Origin: Muribaculaceae bacterium
GTDB taxonomy: Bacteria > Bacteroidota > Bacteroidia > Bacteroidales > Muribaculaceae
Assembly (NCBI GenBank): GCA_029058745.1
Contig: JAIDXM010000086.1
Coordinates: forward strand, 1-64,000
DNA: 64,000 bases
Direction: 5' to 3'
Below are positions 11,434 through 21,189 of the stretch, one piece after another. Under the pieces are notes generated by a model. The model made no database searches, was not told the origin of the DNA, and worked only from the letters and a program-made list of their open reading frames with translations. The translations under genes were made by a program, and so were the position numbers. The number at the start of each line of letters is the position of its first letter. The stretch's first letter is position 1.

Positions 11434-12879
11434 ATGAAGAGTTTCCATATTCCTCTTTTTCTTGCCTTATCCATCATTTCCGGATGTCAAAATGACATTC
11501 AAACCCTTGACATGGATTCCCACAAATTGAATATCGAAGAATTCACTGGAATTCAATATGACATCGCCATAAATATCCTTACATCCAGATTCGGCGGTTA
11601 TCAAAAAGGGCAGCCATCCACACGGTCTTTCAACCAAGTCTCACTAACGCCATACATTGAACATGGGGATACCGTTTTTTTTATAGCGCAATATGCAGAC
11701 GGATGGGAAATCTATTCCGCCAGTCAAGCAACGAACATGATCCTTTTTTCATCAGAGCATGGTTCACTAAACCTTTGCGATCCAAATCTCCCTGCCGCCC
11801 TTAAAGAAATAATATCATCCAACGCTGATGCCATACATAATCTGAAAAATGACAGTGTGCCTCTTGTTGATGCTTCCTGGGGTGCCATAGCCTTGACAGA
11901 AGAAGACTTCCTTTCAGGAGAAATAACAGAACTAACAGAATCCGGAAATCGAGCCAAAGTTGCCGGGAAAGACATTCCCGAAGGTCGTTGGATACTGTTG
12001 GAAAGTGAGGAAATTGGACGGGACACATACACATCTCCCAAATTAACGAAAACCGAATGGCATCAAACAAGCCCATGGAATAATTATATCCGTCTATTAC
12101 CGGTACCCGGCACAGGAGAATTCCAGCATGCACCTGCAGGCTGTACGACAATAGCACTGTCCCAATATCTATATTATACCCATTTCAAAGACAATGTCCC
12201 TGAGTACACACATTCATGTGCATCCCTTAGTCAAGACAATATGAACTACATTTTTTTTGGATTTTGGCCAACCACATGGAACCAGATGGCTATAAATTCA
12301 TATTGCACCACAGGATTTGAAGAAGCGGCAATATTCATCGGATCGATAGCCAAGCAACTGAACAATGAATATTCCTTATCCGGCACATCCCACAAAGTAA
12401 ACGAGATAACTCCTTTCCTTAACTCTATATACAGAGGGAGTTCTTTCAACATGACAGATTTCTCCTTCGATTATATAGAAACATCCATCGACAATAAATA
12501 CCCGATAATAACAAGTGCCGGTACTAATAAAAACAGTGCCGGAGATCCAATCAAAGAAACCGGACATACTTTTCTCATTGACCAATATAAAAAAGAGATA
12601 ATTACAAGAAGACAATTATTCGGCCTTGAAAGATATCCGTTAAAACACGGTGAAATTGACAGATGGATGGCTGACATGACTGATGAGAATGGAAATATTA
12701 TAAAATATGCATATACAAATGAGGTTATTACCCAATCAACCCAATCGGGAATATCCATGAACTGGGGAACAGACATCAAATATTACAATGATGTCTTTTA
12801 CTCTCCAAACAGCGATTGGACTGTCTTGGGATATAATTTCAATCTCAGGCATGAGATTGTCACACGAACAGAAAATTAA
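11434..12879 (+). CDS. Predicted C10 (streptopain-like) cysteine protease lipoprotein with Spi-type propeptide
   Basis: Start MKSFHIPLFLALSIISGCQND (lipobox SIISGC) preferred over 11269; propeptide-like DTVFFIAQYADGWEIYSASQATNMILFSSEHG; candidate nucleophile PAGCTTIALSQYLYYTHF; candidate His ETGHTFLIDQYK; downstream MNWG. Confidence 0.75.
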   Translation: MKSFHIPLFLALSIISGCQNDIQTLDMDSHKLNIEEFTGIQYDIAINILTSRFGGYQKGQPSTRSFNQVSLTPYIEHGDTVFFIAQYADGWEIYSASQATNMILFSSEHGSLNLCDPNLPAALKEIISSNADAIHNLKNDSVPLVDASWGAIALTEEDFLSGEITELTESGNRAKVAGKDIPEGRWILLESEEIGRDTYTSPKLTKTEWHQTSPWNNYIRLLPVPGTGEFQHAPAGCTTIALSQYLYYTHFKDNVPEYTHSCASLSQDNMNYIFFGFWPTTWNQMAINSYCTTGFEEAAIFIGSIAKQLNNEYSLSGTSHKVNEITPFLNSIYRGSSFNMTDFSFDYIETSIDNKYPIITSAGTNKNSAGDPIKETGHTFLIDQYKKEIITRRQLFGLERYPLKHGEIDRWMADMTDENGNIIKYAYTNEVITQSTQSGISMNWGTDIKYYNDVFYSPNSDWTVLGYNFNLRHEIVTRTEN

Positions 12880-12895
12880 CATGTCAAAAATTATC

Positions 12896-12925
12896 AATTT
12901 CCACATTATATTAATTTCCACATTA
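12896..12925 (+). repeat. Short tandem repeat (13-bp core, 17-bp period) upstream of serpin
   Basis: AATTTCCACATTA at 12896-12908 and 12913-12925. Confidence 0.75.
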
Positions 12926-12939
12926 AAAACATCTATAAT

Positions 12940-14214
12940 ATGAAGACCAAAACACTTTTAATCAACCTTTCAATGTCGATTGTCATCATTCTCGTGGCAA
13001 TCTCTTGTAATTCCGAAGAGAAAGAAGATTTCAAAAAGGGTATCCAAGCTTCCGAGAAATCAGAAATATCCCTGTCGCCGTCCACACGCTCGGTGGCAAA
13101 CAATCTCCGTGATTTCTATTTCAGATTCACAACCGACATGGCTAAATATGTTGACGCGGATGCAAGAATCGATTCCAAGAATGTAATTGCCTCGCCAATT
13201 TCCACGTCGATGACTCTTGGCATGATTGCCAATGGTTTGAATCAAGAAAGCCAGAATGAAATCTGTGGATACCTTGGAGTGGATGACTTAAAATCCCTGA
13301 ACGACTTGTGCAAGACCCTTGTCTCCGAACTTCCAAAGGCTGACAACACAGCAACTTTCAACCTTGCCAATTCAATATGGACAGCCAGCGACCATCATCT
13401 CACCGACTCCTTCAGTTCCATATCATCGGATTTCTTCAATGCATATATAAACCATCAAAACTTCAGCGACAATCCGACAAAAGCAAAAGACGCCATAAAC
13501 ACATGGTGTTCACAACACACCCAAGGAATCATTCCCCATTTCATCGACAACATAGATCCAGCAACCATAATATCCTTGATGAACGCCATCTGTTTCAACG
13601 CGCCATGGCATTCAAATCCATTCATGGAGGAGAACACCACCACCTCATTATTTCATGGAAGCAAAGGGGATTCAAAGGTGAGAATGATGAAATCAAACGA
13701 ATCCGACAGATTTGTCGCCGCTGACGATGATTTTGAATATTTCTTTCTACCGTTAGGGAACTCCGCATTCAACATTCATTTCTTAGTACCTAACAAAGAC
13801 ATTTCCCTTGAGGAGGCCACACAAAAAGTCTCAATCGACAGATTCTCGAGTCTTATAAAAAAAGCGGTCTTATGCCCGTTGACAGTGCATCTGCCAAAAT
13901 TCAAACTGGAAGGGAAATACGACATTACAGATGTTCTCTCTGCCGCCGGACTCTCCATCCTGCAAAACAATCCGGAACTCCCGATGTTTGAGAATCCCGT
14001 GTCAGGTTCAATCGTTTTCAACCAGGCGGCTTCGTTCTCCATAGATGAATCCGGAGTTACAGCCGCAGCCGTGACATCCGGAGATATTGTAAACACTCTT
14101 CTGCCGACAGAAGGACAGCCTTACACAGTAACGGTTGACCACCCGTTCTTTTTCTTCATTACTGAATTCAGCACAGGGGCTTGTATTCTCTCCGGAAGAA
14201 TCGCAGACTTATGA
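12940..14214 (+). CDS. Serpin family serine protease inhibitor, lipoprotein
   Basis: 424 aa; lipobox LVAISC; serpin signatures (NVIASPISTSMTLGMIANG; INTWCSQHTQGIIPHFI; MNAICFNAPWHSNPF; hinge ESGVTAAAVTSG; VDHPFFFFITEFSTGACILSGRI). Confidence 0.93.
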   Translation: MKTKTLLINLSMSIVIILVAISCNSEEKEDFKKGIQASEKSEISLSPSTRSVANNLRDFYFRFTTDMAKYVDADARIDSKNVIASPISTSMTLGMIANGLNQESQNEICGYLGVDDLKSLNDLCKTLVSELPKADNTATFNLANSIWTASDHHLTDSFSSISSDFFNAYINHQNFSDNPTKAKDAINTWCSQHTQGIIPHFIDNIDPATIISLMNAICFNAPWHSNPFMEENTTTSLFHGSKGDSKVRMMKSNESDRFVAADDDFEYFFLPLGNSAFNIHFLVPNKDISLEEATQKVSIDRFSSLIKKAVLCPLTVHLPKFKLEGKYDITDVLSAAGLSILQNNPELPMFENPVSGSIVFNQAASFSIDESGVTAAAVTSGDIVNTLLPTEGQPYTVTVDHPFFFFITEFSTGACILSGRIADL

Positions 14215-14291
14215 GGCAACCGGTTCCTGACCGTGGCTGACACCGCAATAAAAATTATCCATTGAGAAAGCCGTGGACTTTCTCAATGGAT
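14167..14291 (+). repeat. Direct repeat copy 2 (serpin 3' end + terminator)
   Basis: Near-identical to 11017-11142. Confidence 0.93.
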
Positions 14292-14364
14292 ATGGTCGTG
14301 ATGACAGAAGAATACCAAAAACACTCTAAAAAAAGTGAGATTAGCAAATAATTTGACGCAAAAT

Positions 14365-14395
14365 TTTGTCAAACAAATAACTTTCACTAATTTTG
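14365..14395 (+). promoter_or_regulatory. Bacteroidetes-type promoter for rpsU
   Basis: TTTG (14365-14368), 19 nt, TAATTTTG (14388-14395). Confidence 0.6.
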
Positions 14396-14483
14396 CAACC
14401 GCAAACCCCCTTCCGGCCCGTCCGCGAGGGGCGAAGCATAATAATAACTCTGAAAAAATTAACAACAAAGTAACTCATAACAA

Positions 14484-14675
14484 ATGATTATCGTACAAGT
14501 AAAAGAGGGCGAGAACATTGAGAAAGCACTCAAGAAATTCAAACGTAAATTTGAAAGAACCGGCATCGTTAAGGAATTGCGTAGCCGTCAGGCATTCGAG
14601 AAGCCTTCTGTCACCAACCGCAAGAAGATGATCAAGGCAGCCTACGTTCAGCAGCTCCGTCAGGCCGAACAGTAA
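14484..14675 (+). CDS. rpsU: 30S ribosomal protein S21
   Basis: 63 aa MIIVQVKEGENIEKALKKFKRKFERTGIVKELRSRQAFEKPSVTNRKKMIKAAYVQQLRQ. Confidence 0.97.
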   Translation: MIIVQVKEGENIEKALKKFKRKFERTGIVKELRSRQAFEKPSVTNRKKMIKAAYVQQLRQAEQ

Positions 14676-14751
14676 TCAAGCCTTCCCGACACTTCGTCGC
14701 AATCAGATCAATCTCACGCGTAGGCCATAAAGGTTTCCGCCGACAGACAAC

Positions 14752-14787
14752 ACGGCTCCCGTCAATTCAGACCGGAGCCGTTTTTTT
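14752..14787 (+). terminator. Rho-independent terminator after rpsU
   Basis: CGGCTCC...GGAGCCG + T7. Confidence 0.85.
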
Positions 14788-14794
14788 GACAAAT

Positions 14795-15712
14795 ATGATT
14801 ATCGATGACTTCGTTTCATATCTCAGGTATGAGCGCAACCGCTCGCCCCACACCATAGAAGCTTACGAGCGCGACCTGCGCCAGTTTGCCAACTGGCTCA
14901 CATGCTTCCATCCCGAAAAATTCATCCCCTCTGAGGTCACTCTCAACGACATCAGGACCTGGCTCGCATCCCTGGCCAGAACAGACAACTCGCCCCGCAC
15001 ATTGCGAAGAAAAGCACAGAGCCTAAGGGCATTCTTCCATCTTCTCCTGAAAAAGGGACTCATTTCCTCAAACCCGGCATCCGACCTCTCCCTGCCGAAA
15101 ATCCCGAAAAATCTGCCGGACATAGTCAGACAGGATGAAATGGAAGAGATTCTCACACGAGAAAACGAAGCCGTGGCAGACAACCCTGACAATGAGACCG
15201 TCCGGCGCGACGAACTAATCATCGACATGCTGTATTCCCTGGGTATAAGACGTGCCGAACTTATGGCCATAAGCGACTGCGATATCAGCGTGTCGGCCGG
15301 CGAAATCAAAATCACCGGAAAAAGATCGAAACAAAGGGTCGTGCCTGTCCCCTCGGAGCTTATGAGAAAAATAACCGAATGGCAACGTCTCCGCGACTCT
15401 ATATGGCCACACCTCCCCTCTCCCACTCCTCTAATCGTGGTGAAAGGGGAAAGGATTTCACCCAACCAGATATACCGTTCCGTCAAGAAAAACCTCTCAT
15501 CTTCCTCGGCCCGAAAGAAAAGTCCCCACGCCTTGCGACATTCTTTCGCAACCGCGATGCTCAACGAAGGAGCCGACATTAATTCCGTAAAGGAGTTTCT
15601 GGGACACGCCTCGCTTTCCACAACTCAGATTTACACACACATATCATTTGCCGAAATGAAAAAGGCATATCAGTCAGCACACCCGCGTGTAAGAAAATTT
15701 GACAAGGAGTAA
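14795..15712 (+). CDS. xerC: Tyrosine recombinase XerC/XerD family (chromosomal)
   Basis: MIIDDFVSYLRYERNRSPHTIEAYERDLRQF...LYSLGIRRAEL...HALRHSFATAMLNEGADINSVKEFLGHASLSTTQIYTH; located between rpsU and hpf. Confidence 0.9.
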   Translation: MIIDDFVSYLRYERNRSPHTIEAYERDLRQFANWLTCFHPEKFIPSEVTLNDIRTWLASLARTDNSPRTLRRKAQSLRAFFHLLLKKGLISSNPASDLSLPKIPKNLPDIVRQDEMEEILTRENEAVADNPDNETVRRDELIIDMLYSLGIRRAELMAISDCDISVSAGEIKITGKRSKQRVVPVPSELMRKITEWQRLRDSIWPHLPSPTPLIVVKGERISPNQIYRSVKKNLSSSSARKKSPHALRHSFATAMLNEGADINSVKEFLGHASLSTTQIYTHISFAEMKKAYQSAHPRVRKFDKE

Positions 15713-15874
15713 TATTTTTTTCATCAATCTGAGCAATTCTTCCAATTTTATTGTTTATCTTTGTAAATGAGTAATCACTCACTCTGAGGAGAGTCTCTCC
15801 CGGCATGACGCCAACAGACAGACTGACTGCCGCTCCGCGACAACTCTTCATATAACCCATAAAACTCTAAGATT

Positions 15875-16177
15875 ATGGAAGTACAGATCAAAGCGATTCA
15901 TTTCGACATCTCCGAAAAACTCGTTGCTTTTGTCAACAAGAAAATCGACAAACTCACACGACGCTACGACGTCATCACCGACGCGGAAGTCAACCTGCGA
16001 TTGATCAAACCGGAAACCGCCAACAACAAGGAAGCCGGTATTAAATTATCTGTCCCCGGATCTCCCGACCTGTTCGCATCGAAAACCGCAGATTCCTTCG
16101 AAGAAGCCATCGATCTCTCTCTCGCAGCCCTTGAACCTCAGCTTGAGAAGGTAAAAGACAAAAACCGCGCCATCTGA
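15875..16177 (+). CDS. hpf: Ribosome hibernation-promoting factor, HPF/YfiA family
   Basis: 100 aa MEVQIKAIHFDISEKLVAFVNKKIDKLTRRYDVITDAEVNLRL... Confidence 0.93.
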   Translation: MEVQIKAIHFDISEKLVAFVNKKIDKLTRRYDVITDAEVNLRLIKPETANNKEAGIKLSVPGSPDLFASKTADSFEEAIDLSLAALEPQLEKVKDKNRAI

Positions 16178-16257
16178 CAAATCAAAAAACACATTCTTCC
16201 GCCCGTCTTCCCCATTCAACACCGGAAGACGGGCTATATTTACCCCCTTCGACCGAT

Positions 16258-17277
16258 ATGCCGACAAAGAAAAAAGCTGTCATCATATTCTCCTCTCTGG
16301 CCCTCGCGTTTCTCCTGGCTGCATTCTTCTTCCTTCCACTACTTTTAAAAGAAGCTCCGAATGACGCTATAATACGAATCCCGGCCAACGCTTCCACAAA
16401 AACAGTATGCGATTCCATCGCGAGGTATCTCGGTGACGACTACGCCAGTCTCGTGATGAGAATGGCCAAAATCAACCGCTCTGACTTCACGAAAAGACAC
16501 GGCGCCTACCTAATTCCGGAAGGGACTTCTCCGGCAAGAGCGGAAAGGAAGCTTTCCAAAGGCGCGCAACATCCTCTGACTTTGACCGTCAACGGATTCC
16601 GCACAATGCCTCTGCTGGCTGACAGGATATCTCGAAAAATGGACTTCACATCTTCCGATTTCATGAAAGCCGCATCCGATTCTTCAATCCTCAAGGAATA
16701 CGGACTCTCGCCACAGCAAGCCATAGCACTTTTCCTCGACGACTCATACCAGGTGTATTGGTCGGCTTCTCCTGAATCTGTAGTGAAGAAAATTGGTGAC
16801 AACTATAACCGGGTATGGAATACTGAACGAAAAAAGAAAGCCGCAGAGATAGGGCTGACTCCGGCACAAATCATGACCCTGTGTTCGATTGTCGATGAGG
16901 AAAGCAACAAACTTGACGAGAAAGGTAAAATAGGACGGCTCTACATCAACAGACTGAAAAAGGGGATGCCGCTTCAGGCTGACCCGACAATAAGGTTCGC
17001 ACTCGACGACTTCTCGATCAGACGTGTGAAAGGGAACCACCTAAAGGCGGACTCCCCCTACAACACATATATCAACCGTGGACTCCCCCCCGGGCCAATC
17101 CGCACCACAAGCGTGGCAACACTTGACGCGGTGCTCGACTCGCAGCCTTCCGACCATCTGTATATGTGCGCGAGCGATGACTTCTCAGGACATCACAACT
17201 TCGCGGCATCCTATCAGCAACACCTCGAAAACGCGCGGCGCTACCGTAAAGCCCTTGACGCACGTGGAATTAAATGA
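16258..17277 (+). CDS. mltG: Endolytic transglycosylase MltG
   Basis: 339 aa; TM N-terminus; LCSIVDEESNKLDEKGKIGRLYINRLKKGMPLQADPTIRFAL...SPYNTYINRGLPPGPI. Confidence 0.95.
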   Translation: MPTKKKAVIIFSSLALAFLLAAFFFLPLLLKEAPNDAIIRIPANASTKTVCDSIARYLGDDYASLVMRMAKINRSDFTKRHGAYLIPEGTSPARAERKLSKGAQHPLTLTVNGFRTMPLLADRISRKMDFTSSDFMKAASDSSILKEYGLSPQQAIALFLDDSYQVYWSASPESVVKKIGDNYNRVWNTERKKKAAEIGLTPAQIMTLCSIVDEESNKLDEKGKIGRLYINRLKKGMPLQADPTIRFALDDFSIRRVKGNHLKADSPYNTYINRGLPPGPIRTTSVATLDAVLDSQPSDHLYMCASDDFSGHHNFAASYQQHLENARRYRKALDARGIK

Positions 17278-17416
17278 CATAGTATCAATAATCCTATATT
17301 TCGGACAATAACTCCGAAAAGGGAAATCTTGGAATGCCACACAAAGGGAAACCGCGCACAGATTTTCACGTTTTCCCTTTTTTGCTTATATTTGCACACA
17401 CTATCCCAAAACACGC

Positions 17417-18625
17417 ATGACATCCCGAAGATTCCTATCGGCCATATTGCTCCTCCTCCCCCTTCTGACATCGGCATCAACCACGGATGCCGCAATCTCC
17501 CCGCACACCTATGCCGGAAAAATGGAATCCTCTATAATATTGAGCGAGCCGGAGATTGCCGTTGCCGCACATATGCCACGCGATGTGGCCATCAAACCAA
17601 TCGAAAAGACGAGGGAGCAGCGATGGTGGTGGAACCAGCTTGTATATCAACGCTCCCTGAACCTCCAGGACACAAGCATACTATATCCGAAATTCATAAA
17701 ATTCTGCGTGGATGCATATAATTGGGGCGACCGTTTTTTCAACTCCTATGACCCTGAATTCGTGGTAGGCACCGGGAAACGATGGAAAGCACGCATTGTC
17801 AACGACAACTGGGTGGATAGCTATGTGATGACATTGCCTTCCAAACTCCAGGCCAACATGCTCAGCAACCTATATGCCAACCTCGGTGGATACATCCAAT
17901 ATATGGCTGTCAGCGTGGGTTACACTATCGACGTAGGGAAATACTTCGGAAATAATCCACTGAACCACAAGAAATGGGAATTCGGTTTCAACTGCGCCCG
18001 CTTCAACGCTGAGATTTATTATCAGGAAAACACCGGAGGCACATATCTCAGGCAGTTCGGGAAATACAACAACGGACGGCTCTTCAAGCAGGAATTCCCT
18101 GGGCTCGAGATGTATAATTTCGGACTCCAGGCCGTCTATTTCATCAACAACCGGCGCTATTCACACGGAGCAGCCTACAACTTCTCCAAAATCCAGAAAC
18201 AGACACAAGGGTCGCTTATCGCCGGCCTGTCATACTCCAACATCAAGCTGAGATTCGACTTCTCAAAACTGCCCGCCGACCTCCTCCCCTATCTCACCAT
18301 CCCTGCCGAGTCATACCTCTTTCATTACAACTCATATGCGGCGGTTGTCGGCTATGGGTTCAACTGGGTAATCAATCCACGCCTGCTGTACAATGTCACC
18401 GTCATGCCAGCTTTCGGTGTCGCCCATTGTTTCGAGGATTCCCTGGAAGGTGAGAAATACATGTTTGCCATGAATATGGATGCCCGCATGTCGTTCACAT
18501 ATAATCTCGGCAACTGGTTTTTCAGCCTTATAGGAAAATTGAACGGACACTGGTATAAGAGCGGCACATACTCCCTTTTCAGTTCTGTAGAGAATTTCTC
18601 CGCCAACATCGGCATAAGGTTCTGA
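17417..18625 (+). CDS. DUF4421 family outer membrane-type protein
   Basis: 402 aa; signal peptide; beta-rich C-terminus (SYSNIKLRFDFSKLPADLLPYL...FSANIGIRF). TATATTTG promoter motif at 17387-17394. Confidence 0.75.
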   Translation: MTSRRFLSAILLLLPLLTSASTTDAAISPHTYAGKMESSIILSEPEIAVAAHMPRDVAIKPIEKTREQRWWWNQLVYQRSLNLQDTSILYPKFIKFCVDAYNWGDRFFNSYDPEFVVGTGKRWKARIVNDNWVDSYVMTLPSKLQANMLSNLYANLGGYIQYMAVSVGYTIDVGKYFGNNPLNHKKWEFGFNCARFNAEIYYQENTGGTYLRQFGKYNNGRLFKQEFPGLEMYNFGLQAVYFINNRRYSHGAAYNFSKIQKQTQGSLIAGLSYSNIKLRFDFSKLPADLLPYLTIPAESYLFHYNSYAAVVGYGFNWVINPRLLYNVTVMPAFGVAHCFEDSLEGEKYMFAMNMDARMSFTYNLGNWFFSLIGKLNGHWYKSGTYSLFSSVENFSANIGIRF

Positions 18626-18654
18626 CCGTAAGAGCAACTTCGATACTGAGAAAA

Positions 18655-18694
18655 ATCAAGGCGGCCTTCCAGAATTGGAAAGCCGCCTTGATTT
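18655..18694. terminator. Bidirectional terminator between convergent DUF4421 gene and pnp
   Basis: AATCAAGGCGGCCTT ccagaattgg AAAGCCGCCTTGATTTT. Confidence 0.8.
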
Positions 18695-18709
18695 TATTGA
18701 CAAGGATAT

Positions 18710-21076
18710 TTAATCCATCGACTCGTCATTGTGGTTGCGGGGAGTGAAACGACGCTGTCCGCCATTGTCGCCATCACGACGGGGGCCATTGAATCCGCCA
18801 TCACGACGGGGACGGTTATCGCCACCCTCACGACGGAACTCACGGCGCGGGCCACGGTCGCCACCCTCACGGCGAGGGCCTCTGTCGTTACCTTCGCGGC
18901 GAGGACGAGCCTCACGTTCCACATAACCCTCCGGCTTCTCCATAAGAGCCTTCATTGAAAGACGGTATTTTCCGGTCTTCTTGTCAATCTCTATCAGCTT
19001 GACCCTTACCTTGTCGCCTTCCTTGATGCCGCTCTGGTCCATCGACTCAAGACGGTTCCAGGAAATCTCGCTGATGTGGAGCAGACCATCGCGACCCGGC
19101 ATAAACTCGACAAACGCACCGAAGTCAAGTATGGAGCGTACGGTTCCGTCATACTCTTCGCCCTCCTCAGGCTGAGCCACAATGGCCTTCACCTTTGCGA
19201 GAGCGGCGTCTATGCTGGCCTTATCCTTGGAAGCTATCTCCACACGCCCTATGCCAAGCTTCTCATCCTCATCGATAGAGATTGTGGAGCCGGTCTCCTC
19301 CTGGATGCCCTGGATAACCTTACCCTGAGGACCGATGACAGCCCCGATAAGCTCCTTGGGAATCTCGATGGTGACAATACGGGGCACCTGAGGCTTATAG
19401 TCCTCACGCGGTCCGGGGATAGTCTCCTTTATAACATTAAGGATATGGAGACGGCCCTGACGTGCCTGCTCAAGAGCCTTCTCAAGTATCTCGTAGCTCA
19501 GTCCGTCACACTTGATATCCATCTGGGTAGCGGTGATACCGTTCTCAGTACCCGTCACCTTGAAGTCCATGTCGCCGAGATGGTCCTCGTCGCCAAGGAT
19601 GTCTGAAAGTACCGCATATTTCACAGCCCCCTCGTCGGAAATAAGACCCATCGCCACACCGGCCACAGGACGTTTCATCTGAACGCCGGCGTCAAGAAGC
19701 GCGAGTGTGCCGCCGCAGACAGTGGCCATCGACGATGAGCCGTTGCTCTCGAGGATGTCGCTGACTATACGGCAGGTGTAGGGGAAATTATCCGGGAACA
19801 TTCTCTTGAGGGCACGGTGGGCGAGATTGCCATGACCGATTTCACGACGGCCCACCCCACGCTGGGGACGCGCCTCTCCCGTAGAGAACGGGGGGAAATT
19901 ATAATGAAGAAGGAAACGCTCCTTGCTCTGGTTGAGCACATCGTCTATAATCTTTTCGTCGAGGGTAGTGCCAAGTGTCGCGGTCACAAGGGCCTGTGTC
20001 TCGCCTCTCGTGAATATCGCGGCCCCGTGAGGGCCGGGCAGATAATCCACCTCACACCATATGGGACGAATCTCCGTGGTCTTGCGGCCATCGAGACGGA
20101 TTCCCTCGTCGAGCACACAGCGGCGCATGGCCTCCTTCTCAACGTCATGATAGTAACGCTTCACCATGGCCACGCGCTGTTCCGGTGTGTAGAGCGCGAG
20201 TTGCTCCTCGGTCATCTCCGGAAGATTGAGTATATACTCCTCTATGATAGCCTTGAAGCTCTCATTGCGCCACTGCTTGTCGGCGCTTCCGGTGCGGGCG
20301 ATGGCATAAGCCTTGTCATAACATTTCGCCTCCACATCCTTGCGGAGCTCTTCATCGTTGACTTCATGGTTATATTCGCGCTTCACTTCCTTGCCGGCTT
20401 CCTTCATAAGCTCAAGCTGGGCCAAGCAATGCTTCTTGATTTCATCGTGGGCAACTTTCAAAGCCTCAAGAAGCTCCGCTTCCGACACCTCGTCCATCTC
20501 GCCTTCCACCATCATGATATTGTCGTAGGTGGCACCCACCATAAGCTCGATATCGGCACGTTCCATCTGGTCGAAAGTCGGGTTGATTACCCATTCTCCG
20601 TCAACCCTGGCCACTCTCACTTCCGAGATGGGACCCTGGAAAGGTATGTCGCTACACATAAGGGCGGCAGAGGCCGCTATGCCGGCAAGAGCGTCGGGAG
20701 CGTCGTTCTCATCGGCCGAATATAAGGTCACGTTTACAAAAGTCTCTGCATGGTAGTTGTCAGGGAACAACGGGCGGAGGACACGGTCAACAAGGCGAGA
20801 CGTGAGAATCTCATAATCGCTTGCGCGACCCTCTCTCTTGAGGAATCCACCCGGATAGCGGCCTATGGAGGAATACTTCTCTTTATACTCTACTGTGAGG
20901 GGCATGAAATCCACGCCCTCGTTAGCCTCCTTGGCAGAGCAGACAGTGGCCAAAAGCATGGTGTTGCCCATGCGCACTTCCACTGCGCCATCCGCTTGCT
21001 TGGCAAGCTTGCCCGTCTCTATCGTAATCTGACGGCCGTCGCCAAGCTCGATGGTCTTCTTAATTGGCTTTAACAT
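18710..21076 (-). CDS. pnp: Polyribonucleotide nucleotidyltransferase with RG/RRE-rich C-terminal tail
   Basis: 788 aa; two RNase PH domains, KH ([21 protein letters not shown]) and S1 ([31 protein letters not shown]). Confidence 0.98.
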   Translation of the reverse strand: MLKPIKKTIELGDGRQITIETGKLAKQADGAVEVRMGNTMLLATVCSAKEANEGVDFMPLTVEYKEKYSSIGRYPGGFLKREGRASDYEILTSRLVDRVLRPLFPDNYHAETFVNVTLYSADENDAPDALAGIAASAALMCSDIPFQGPISEVRVARVDGEWVINPTFDQMERADIELMVGATYDNIMMVEGEMDEVSEAELLEALKVAHDEIKKHCLAQLELMKEAGKEVKREYNHEVNDEELRKDVEAKCYDKAYAIARTGSADKQWRNESFKAIIEEYILNLPEMTEEQLALYTPEQRVAMVKRYYHDVEKEAMRRCVLDEGIRLDGRKTTEIRPIWCEVDYLPGPHGAAIFTRGETQALVTATLGTTLDEKIIDDVLNQSKERFLLHYNFPPFSTGEARPQRGVGRREIGHGNLAHRALKRMFPDNFPYTCRIVSDILESNGSSSMATVCGGTLALLDAGVQMKRPVAGVAMGLISDEGAVKYAVLSDILGDEDHLGDMDFKVTGTENGITATQMDIKCDGLSYEILEKALEQARQGRLHILNVIKETIPGPREDYKPQVPRIVTIEIPKELIGAVIGPQGKVIQGIQEETGSTISIDEDEKLGIGRVEIASKDKASIDAALAKVKAIVAQPEEGEEYDGTVRSILDFGAFVEFMPGRDGLLHISEISWNRLESMDQSGIKEGDKVRVKLIEIDKKTGKYRLSMKALMEKPEGYVEREARPRREGNDRGPRREGGDRGPRREFRREGGDNRPRRDGGFNGPRRDGDNGGQRRFTPRNHNDESMD

Positions 21077-21189
21077 AAATTTCTTTCTTGTTTTTCTTCG
21101 CTGGGTAAAATTTGCGCAAAGTTAACATTTTTTTCTGTAAAAACCACGGATTCTTACTATATTTGCACCCCAAAATAGTATTTGAACAC

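Noticed and set aside
14863-15621. 252-aa minus-strand ORF opposite xerC
   Set aside because: Shadow ORF; Ser/Arg-rich reading of the opposite strand.
14795-15712. Tyrosine recombinase as a sign of a mobile element
   Set aside because: Sequence and position between rpsU and hpf fit chromosomal XerC; no element borders or cargo nearby.
18729-18926. Plus-strand repeat protein [22 protein letters not shown]
   Set aside because: Antisense reading of the repetitive PNPase RG-rich tail, not an independent gene.
19817-20725. 302-aa plus-strand ORF opposite pnp
   Set aside because: Antisense shadow of a clear, well-conserved PNPase frame; composition not protein-like.
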